Shown here piece after piece: positions 59,151 through 64,000 of a stretch of 64,000 nucleotides of DNA. The notes beneath the pieces are model-generated. The model saw only the letters and a list, made by a program, of their open reading frames with translations. It was not told the DNA's origin and ran no database searches. The position numbers and the translations under genes were made by a program. Numbering within the stretch: position 1 is the stretch's first letter; each line of letters opens with the position of its first letter. Origin of the DNA: Streptomyces sp. SAI-127 (lineage in GTDB: Bacteria; Actinomycetota; Actinomycetes; Streptomycetales; Streptomycetaceae); assembly GCF_029894425.1 (NCBI RefSeq), contig NZ_JARXYJ010000001.1, positions 1,426,001 to 1,490,000 on the forward strand, given 5' to 3'.

Positions 59151-59795
59151 ATGGCAACTCCGAGTCATCGCGCGCCCCTTGCCGAGCTGGTCGGCGAACT
59201 CCTGGCCACGGACGGTCCGCTGCCGATCGTGGCGGCCGGCGAACCCGTCCTGCGCCGCGCCACCGAGCCGTACGACGGCCAGTTGGACGCCGCGCTCCTG
59301 TCCCGTTTCGTCGAGGCCCTGCGTGTCACCATGCACGCGGCGCCGGGCGTGGGCCTGGCCGCCCCGCAGGTGGGGGTGCCGCTGCGCATCGCGGTCGTCG
59401 AGGACCCGGCGCCCGTACCGGAGGAGGTGCGGGACGTGCGTGGGCGGGTGCCGCAGCCGTTCCGCGTGCTGGTCAACCCGTCGTACGAGCCGGTCGGCAC
59501 GGAACGGGCCGCGTTCTTCGAGGGCTGTCTGAGCGTGCCGGGCTGGCAGGCCGTGGTGGCACGGCCCGCCCAGGTCCGGCTGACGTGCGAGGACGAGTAC
59601 GGCCGCCCGGTCGACGAGGTGTTCAGCGGCTGGCCCGGGCGGATCGTCCAGCACGAGACGGACCATCTCGACGGCATGCTGTACCTCGACCGCGCCGAGT
59701 TGCGCTCGCTGTCCTCGAACCAGGCGATGGCCGAGCGGTGGACGCAGCCGACTCCGGAGCAGGCGGCCGCGTCCCTCGGCTTCGAGCTGCCCTAG
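59151..59795 (+). CDS. def: Peptide deformylase
   Basis: A 214-residue peptide deformylase, which removes formyl groups from nascent N-terminal methionine. All three family motifs are present: GVGLAAPQVGVP (motif 1), EGCLSVPGWQ with the metal-ligand Cys (motif 2) and QHETDHLDGML with the catalytic Glu (motif 3, HExxH). The ATG at 59151 (MATPSHRAPLAELVG) is used rather than 59130; the extra N-terminal 25 residues are typical of actinobacterial paralogs. Its 3' end overlaps the flavoprotein gene by 4 bp. It is not next to a formyltransferase gene, so it is likely a secondary copy. Confidence 0.93.
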   Translation: MATPSHRAPLAELVGELLATDGPLPIVAAGEPVLRRATEPYDGQLDAALLSRFVEALRVTMHAAPGVGLAAPQVGVPLRIAVVEDPAPVPEEVRDVRGRVPQPFRVLVNPSYEPVGTERAAFFEGCLSVPGWQAVVARPAQVRLTCEDEYGRPVDEVFSGWPGRIVQHETDHLDGMLYLDRAELRSLSSNQAMAERWTQPTPEQAAASLGFELP

Positions 59796-61231
59796 TTGTC
59801 CCGGTAGGCCTCGAGGAGCCGCAGCCACACCTCGCTGATCGTCGGGTACGACGGGACCGCGTGCCACAGCCTGCCGATCGGGACCTGGCCCGCGACCGCG
59901 ATGGTCGCGGAGTGGATCAGTTCGCCGACGCCGGGGCCGACGAAGGTGACGCCGAGGAGGATCTCGCGCTCCAGGTCGACGACCATGCGGGCGCGGCCGC
60001 GGTAGCCGTCGCCGTAGAGGCCGGCGCCCGCCACCGAGGCGAGGTCGTAGTCGACCGCGCGGACCCGGTGGCCCGCCTGTTCGGCCTCCGCCAGGGAGAG
60101 GCCCACCGCGGCGGCCTCAGGGTCTGTGAAGACGACCTGGGGTACGGCGTCGTGGTCGGCGGTCGCGGCGTGGGCGCCCCAGGGATCCGCCTGGACCGCG
60201 GCCCCGGAGGCGCGGGCGGAGATCGCCGCGCCCGCGATGCGCGCCTGGTACTTGCCCTGGTGGGTGAGGAGCGCGCGGTGATTGACGTCGCCGACGGCGT
60301 AGAGCCAGTCGCTGCCGGTCACACGGAGGCTGTCGTCGACCTCCAGCCAGGTGCCGGGCTCCCGGCCGATCGTGTCCAGGCCGATGTCGTCGGTGTGCGG
60401 GGCGCGTCCGGTGGCGAAGAGGATCTCGTCCGCCTCGATACGGTCGCCGGTGCCGGTGACGACCACGACCGTGCCGTTCTCGCGGGTGACCGACTCGACC
60501 GACGTGCCGGTGCGGACGTTCACGCCCGCTTCGGTGAGCGCCTCGGCGACGAGTTCGCCCGCGAAGGGCTCCATGCGGTTGAGCAGGCCCTTCCCGCGCA
60601 CGAGCAGCGTGACCTGCGAGCCGAGCGCCTGCCAGGCCGTGGCCATCTCGGTGGCGACCACTCCCCCGCCGACCACGACGAGCCGTCCGGGTGCCGCCTG
60701 GGCGCTCGTGGCCTCGCGGCTGGTCCACGGCTTGACCTCGTCGAGGCCCGGCAGGTCCGGCAGGACGGCCCGGGTGCCGGTGCAGACGGCCACGGCGTGC
60801 CGGGCGGTCAGCACCTTCCGTACGCCGTCGGGGCCGGTGACCGTGACCGTGCGCTCTCCGGTGAGACGGCCGTGGCCGCGGTGGAGGTCGGCGCCGATGC
60901 TCTCCAGCCAGCCGATCTGGCCGTCGTCCTTCCAGTTCGAGGTGAAGTAGTCCCGGCGTGCGAGGACCGCGGCCGTGTCGAGGGATCCCTGCACCGAGGC
61001 GCTCAGGCCCGGCAGGCGGCGCGCGTCCGCCTGGGCGATCACCGGCCGCAGCAGGGCCTTGCTGGGCATACAGGCCCAGTAGGAACACTCTCCGCCGACC
61101 AGCTCGCTCTCCACGACCGCGGTGGAGAGACCGGCCGCGCGGGTGCGGTCGGCCACGTTCTCCCCCACGGGCCCGGCACCGAGCACCACTACATCGTAGG
61201 TACTGGAGGCGATGTTTTCCGTTTCCGTCAT
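59792..61231 (-). CDS. FAD-dependent disulfide oxidoreductase (mycothione/lipoamide-reductase type)
   Basis: A 479-residue flavoprotein of pyridine-nucleotide-disulfide reductase class I. FAD motif VVLGAGPVGENVADR is near residue 14, the redox-active dithiol is C-SYWA-C in GGECSYWACMPSKAL, NADPH motif VVVGGGVVATEMATAWQ, FAD motif LYAVGDVN, and the dimerisation His is in HAVPSYPTISE. The C-terminal region lacks a second dithiol, so it is not a thioredoxin reductase. Likely a mycothione reductase- or lipoamide dehydrogenase-like enzyme. The ATG at 61231 is used; the frame to 61372 is a run-in of random sequence. It diverges from trxA with a 144-bp gap, so a redox theme is plausible. Confidence 0.85.
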   Translation of the reverse strand: MTETENIASSTYDVVVLGAGPVGENVADRTRAAGLSTAVVESELVGGECSYWACMPSKALLRPVIAQADARRLPGLSASVQGSLDTAAVLARRDYFTSNWKDDGQIGWLESIGADLHRGHGRLTGERTVTVTGPDGVRKVLTARHAVAVCTGTRAVLPDLPGLDEVKPWTSREATSAQAAPGRLVVVGGGVVATEMATAWQALGSQVTLLVRGKGLLNRMEPFAGELVAEALTEAGVNVRTGTSVESVTRENGTVVVVTGTGDRIEADEILFATGRAPHTDDIGLDTIGREPGTWLEVDDSLRVTGSDWLYAVGDVNHRALLTHQGKYQARIAGAAISARASGAAVQADPWGAHAATADHDAVPQVVFTDPEAAAVGLSLAEAEQAGHRVRAVDYDLASVAGAGLYGDGYRGRARMVVDLEREILLGVTFVGPGVGELIHSATIAVAGQVPIGRLWHAVPSYPTISEVWLRLLEAYRDN

Positions 61232-61375
61232 GGGCCCAGTCTGGTGGGTGGTGTGCGCTCGGGCCACCAGGGGTACGCGCGCCGCATACCGAGTGGTGAC
61301 AGCTGTGGAATACCCGGCGCACAGGCCGTGTTGTGCCGACGGCTTCGCTCCGAGACCAGGAAGAGGGATCACGTC

Positions 61376-61762
61376 ATGAGCAGCACCGTGGAGCTCACCA
61401 AGGAGAACTTCGACCAGACGGTCACGGACAACGAGTTCGTCCTGATCGACTTCTGGGCGTCGTGGTGCGGCCCGTGCCGCCAGTTCGCGCCGGTCTACGA
61501 GAAGGCCGCCGAGGACAACCCCGACCTGGTGTTCGGCAAGGTGGACACCGAGGCGCAGCCGGAGCTGGCCGCGGCCTTCGGTATCCAGTCGATCCCGACG
61601 CTGATGATCGTCCGCGACCAGGTCGCGGTGTTCGCCCAGCCGGGCGCGCTGCCCGAATCCGCCCTGACGGACGTCATCGGGCAGGCCCGCAAGCTGGACA
61701 TGGACGAGGTCCGCAAGTCCGTGGCCGAGCAGCAGGCCCAGGCCGGGCAGAACGGCGAGTAA
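61376..61762 (+). CDS. trxA: Thioredoxin
   Basis: A 128-residue cytoplasmic thioredoxin with the classical DFWASWCGPCRQFAPVYEKAA active site and the SIPTLMIVRD cis-Pro loop. It has a C-terminal tail (about 105-128, VRKSVAEQQAQAGQNGE) beyond the fold. The ATG at 61376 is preceded by AAGAGGG. The giant open frame that covers it begins at 59093 but is only the complement of the flavoprotein gene. Its stop overlaps a small hairpin shared with the convergent aldehyde dehydrogenase gene. Confidence 0.93.
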   Translation: MSSTVELTKENFDQTVTDNEFVLIDFWASWCGPCRQFAPVYEKAAEDNPDLVFGKVDTEAQPELAAAFGIQSIPTLMIVRDQVAVFAQPGALPESALTDVIGQARKLDMDEVRKSVAEQQAQAGQNGE

Positions 61763-61776
61763 CCCCTAGAAGGGGT
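61762..61776. terminator. Short convergent hairpin between trxA and aldehyde dehydrogenase
   Basis: ACCCCT-AGA-AGGGGT forms a 6-bp stem overlapping the last base of the trxA stop and the aldehyde dehydrogenase stop. It is small and may act in both directions; weak evidence. Confidence 0.35.
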
Positions 61777-63202
61777 AGGTCGCCACGTCCGCGCGTACCG
61801 TCGTCCAGCGCACGTCGGTGAAGGCCTCCACATTGGACTCACCGCCGAAGCGGGCGCCGGTGCCGGACGCGGCGATACCGCCGAAGGGCGCGACCGCCTC
61901 GTCGTTCACGGTCTGGTCGTTGATGTGCACGATGCCGGTGGGGATCCGCTCCGCCAGGTCGAGACCGCGGGCCGCGTCCCCGGTGACGATGCCGAGCGAG
62001 AGGCCGTACGGCCCCGCGGCGGCCAGGGCGGCGGCCTCGTCGACCGTGCTGAAGGACCGTACGGGTGCGACGGGGCCGAACACCTCCTCCGCGTAGGCGG
62101 GCGTGCTGTCGTCGAGGCCCGCGAGGACCGTCGGGCGGTAGAAGAGCTTCTCGTGCGTGCCGCCGGCGGCCAGCTTGGCGCCCTGGGCGGTGCTGGCCTC
62201 GACCAGGCCGCGCACCTTGGCGAGCTGGTTGTCGTCGATGATCGGGCCCAGGTGGACCTGCTCCCGGTTGGGGTCGCCGACGGCGAGGGAGTCGGCCTTG
62301 GCGGCCAGACGCTCGACGTACTCCTCGTACAGCGAGTCGTGGACGAGGTGGCGGCCGGTCGTCATGCAGATCTGGCCCTGGTGGAAGAAGGATCCCCAGG
62401 CCGCCGTGGAGATGACGGCCTCGATGTCGGCGTCCTCCAGGACGATCAGCGCGGAGTTGCCGCCGAGTTCCAGGTGGGCGCGCTTGAGGTGTCGTCCCGC
62501 CGCCTCGCCCACCGCGCGGCCCGCCGCGGTCGATCCGGTGAAGGAGATGACGGGGACACGCGGGTCGGCGACCAGGGCCTGGCCGACGTCGGGGCCGCCG
62601 GGCAGGACATGGAACAGCCCCTCGGGCAGCCCGGCCTCGGCGAAGACGGCGGCGAGCGAGAGGCCGCCGCAGACCGCGGTGCGCGGGTCCGGCTTCAGGA
62701 TCACCGCGTTTCCCAGCGCCAGGGCCGGGGCGACGGAGCGGATCGAGAGGATCAGCGGGGCGTTGAAGGGCGCGATCACGCCCACGACACCGACCGGGAC
62801 CCGGCGCGTGTAGGACAGGCGGGGCGCCTCACTGGGCAGGACCTGGCCCGCGGGGCGGGAGGCGAGCGCGGCGGCCTCGTAGCACTCCTGGGCGGCGACG
62901 TGCAGTTCGAAGTCGGCCTTGCCGGGGATGGACCCGGACTCGCGGACGAGCCACTCGCGCAGTTCGTCGGCGTGGGCGGAGAACAGGTCACCGGCCTTGC
63001 GCAGCACCCCGGCCCGCACGAAGTGCGGGAGCCGGGCCCATTCGGTCTGGGCGGCCCGGGCGGCCGCCGCGGAGCGCTCCACGTCCTCCGCGCCGGCGAG
63101 GGTGACGGTGGCGAGCGTGTCGCCGGTGGCGGGTTCGGTGACGGCGTACTCAGGTCCCGACAGGGGGTGGGGCTGCCAGCTCTTGGGGTCGAGCAATGAC
63201 AT
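61766..63202 (-). CDS. Aldehyde dehydrogenase, benzaldehyde/vanillin type
   Basis: A 478-residue NAD(P)-dependent aldehyde dehydrogenase. The catalytic Cys is in GQICMTTGR and Glu in HLELGGNSAL; cofactor motifs are FTGSTAAGRAV and APFNAPL. The sequence VPVGVVGVIAPFNAPLILS and the overall length match XylC/vanillin dehydrogenase rather than betaine-type members. Its start is 30 bp after the stop of the pobA gene on the same strand, so the two are probably one operon that turns aromatic aldehydes into acids and hydroxylates them further. A 4-hydroxybenzaldehyde or vanillin role is an inference from that neighbour. The ATG at 63202 is used. Confidence 0.9.
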   Translation of the reverse strand: MSLLDPKSWQPHPLSGPEYAVTEPATGDTLATVTLAGAEDVERSAAAARAAQTEWARLPHFVRAGVLRKAGDLFSAHADELREWLVRESGSIPGKADFELHVAAQECYEAAALASRPAGQVLPSEAPRLSYTRRVPVGVVGVIAPFNAPLILSIRSVAPALALGNAVILKPDPRTAVCGGLSLAAVFAEAGLPEGLFHVLPGGPDVGQALVADPRVPVISFTGSTAAGRAVGEAAGRHLKRAHLELGGNSALIVLEDADIEAVISTAAWGSFFHQGQICMTTGRHLVHDSLYEEYVERLAAKADSLAVGDPNREQVHLGPIIDDNQLAKVRGLVEASTAQGAKLAAGGTHEKLFYRPTVLAGLDDSTPAYAEEVFGPVAPVRSFSTVDEAAALAAAGPYGLSLGIVTGDAARGLDLAERIPTGIVHINDQTVNDEAVAPFGGIAASGTGARFGGESNVEAFTDVRWTTVRADVATYPF

Positions 63203-63232
63203 GACGGCTCTCCGTTCGATCACCGGTGGGAC

Positions 63233-64000
63233 TCACACGGGGAGCGGTAGTCCCGTGTAGTTCGCGGCCAGTTCGGCGGCCGCGTGGCGGGATGCGGTGA
63301 TGCGGCGCAGCCGTGCGAGCTGCATCCGGCTCTCGAACGCATCCCCATTTGGTTGAGCGTGCAACATCCTAGTCATGTCGTACGAGAACCGCGTGGCCTG
63401 CCACACACGAGAAAGACACAACTTTGAATAACTGTCGATCAGTTGCGTCGATCCCGTGCGGTGCAGTTCGGTCAGGGCCCGGGCGAGTACGGACACGTCG
63501 GACACGGCGAGGTTGAGGCCCTTGGCCCCGGTCGGCGGCACGATGTGCGCGGCGTCGCCGGCCAGCAGGAGACGGCCGTGCCGCATCGGTTCGTGGACGT
63601 AACTGCGCATGGGCGTCACCGCCTTGGCGGTGATGGGGCCGCGTTCCAGTGTCCAGTCGGCGTCGATCGCGAAGCGGGCGGCGAGCTCGTCCCAGATCCG
63701 CTCGTGGGACCAGTCCTCGGGATCGGTACCGTTCGGGACCTGGAGGTAGAGCCGGGAGACGGTGGGCGAGCGCATGCTGTGCAGGGCGAAGCCGCGCCCG
63801 CCGCGGGCGTAGATCAACTCCTCGCAGGACGGCGGGACGTCGGCGAGGATCCCGAGCCAGGAGTACGGGTAGTCGTGCTCGTAGGTCCGGCTCGTCGCCG
63901 CCGGGAAGGCCTCCCGGGAGATGCCGTGGAAGCCGTCGCAGCCCGCGACCCAGTCGCAGGTCAGCGTCTGTTCGCGGCCCTCGTGCAGGAACCGCACGAC
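63233..64000 (-). CDS. pobA: 4-hydroxybenzoate 3-monooxygenase, C-terminal part (runs off window)
   Basis: The last 255 residues of a p-hydroxybenzoate hydroxylase, which converts 4-hydroxybenzoate to protocatechuate. The stretch from CDWVAGCDGFHGISREAFP contains the FAD/NAD-interacting DG motif, TPMRSYVHEPMRHGRLLLAGDAAHIVPPTGAKGLNLA includes the second FAD motif GDAAH, and the last 60 residues carry the dimerisation tail ending NYTGLPLPV. The start lies to the right of 64000. It forms an operon with the aldehyde dehydrogenase gene (30-bp gap). The segment at about 63341-63450 has an unusual codon pattern (TAT, TCA, TTG, CAA, AAT), much lower in GC than the rest. Confidence 0.93.
   Translation of the reverse strand, partial: VVRFLHEGREQTLTCDWVAGCDGFHGISREAFPAATSRTYEHDYPYSWLGILADVPPSCEELIYARGGRGFALHSMRSPTVSRLYLQVPNGTDPEDWSHERIWDELAARFAIDADWTLERGPITAKAVTPMRSYVHEPMRHGRLLLAGDAAHIVPPTGAKGLNLAVSDVSVLARALTELHRTGSTQLIDSYSKLCLSRVWQATRFSYDMTRMLHAQPNGDAFESRMQLARLRRITASRHAAAELAANYTGLPLPV

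Noticed and set aside
59093..61762. 889-codon open frame on the plus strand containing thioredoxin
   Set aside because: Only the last 128 codons are thioredoxin; the rest is the complement of the flavoprotein gene and deformylase in a GC-rich open frame. A separate ATG with a good ribosome-binding site starts trxA.

Overview
The window is high-GC actinobacterial DNA, almost certainly from a Streptomyces chromosome. Coding density is high, GTG and TTG starts occur, and ATGA/GTGA start-stop overlaps are common. Typical Streptomyces families are present: a DUF5999-type small protein, a CYP102B-like stand-alone P450, lutABC, and many LacI/TetR/MarR regulators with secreted carbohydrate enzymes. 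I see no rRNA, tRNA, insertion sequence, phage gene or CRISPR array. The first gene (TetR family, minus) and the last (4-hydroxybenzoate hydroxylase, minus) run off the window.

1-5.0 kb: TetR/P450 divergent pair, a YkgJ-like plus pentapeptide-repeat protein, a DUF5999 protein, a lipoprotein and a prolyl aminopeptidase. 5.0-23.7 kb: an L-rhamnose utilisation locus. On the minus strand lie an ABC importer (rhaT-rhaP-rhaQ-rhaS), rhamnose mutarotase (rhaM), a secreted beta-propeller enzyme of the BNR_4 type and a LacI regulator. Divergently on the plus strand lie rhamnose isomerase, a fused rhamnulose-1-phosphate aldolase/lactaldehyde dehydrogenase, rhamnulokinase and then lutABC. Rhamnose can therefore be taken to dihydroxyacetone phosphate plus pyruvate. 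A cytoplasmic GH78 alpha-L-rhamnosidase follows on the minus strand. Three related LacI-type palindromes lie between the divergent arms, two of them at the predicted transcription starts.

23.7-34.4 kb: two small proteins of unknown function, a two-gene ABC/FtsX exporter closed by a strong terminator, a MoxR ATPase/VWA pair, an 0.85-kb non-coding stretch built mainly of 175-bp tandem repeats, an SDR and a quinone-oxidoreductase-like gene sharing paired TetR-type operators, a cupin, and a threonine-dehydratase gene with a YheO-type regulator. 34.5-41.1 kb: a galactoside locus (MFS transporter, two GH35 beta-galactosidases, LacI regulator). The first GH35 gene carries a single-base frameshift in a G5 run. 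41-45 kb: PAP2 phosphatase, BrkB-type membrane protein, and a secreted ricin-lectin/beta-helix protein whose promoter spacer carries a DasR-like box.

45.4-48.4 kb is the most unusual part: three tightly packed genes encoding a small EACC1-like protein, a caspase-fold (C14) protease with its His/Cys dyad, and a 555-residue all-helical protein that I do not recognise. It looks like an actinobacterial effector or biological-conflict operon. 48.4-64 kb: APC permease, secreted GH59-like galactocerebrosidase, ABC exporter, a TolB-like gene remnant, pirin, MarR pair, PepSY membrane protein, peptide deformylase, a mycothione/lipoamide-reductase-like flavoprotein, thioredoxin, and a pobA-aldehyde dehydrogenase operon for aromatic acids.
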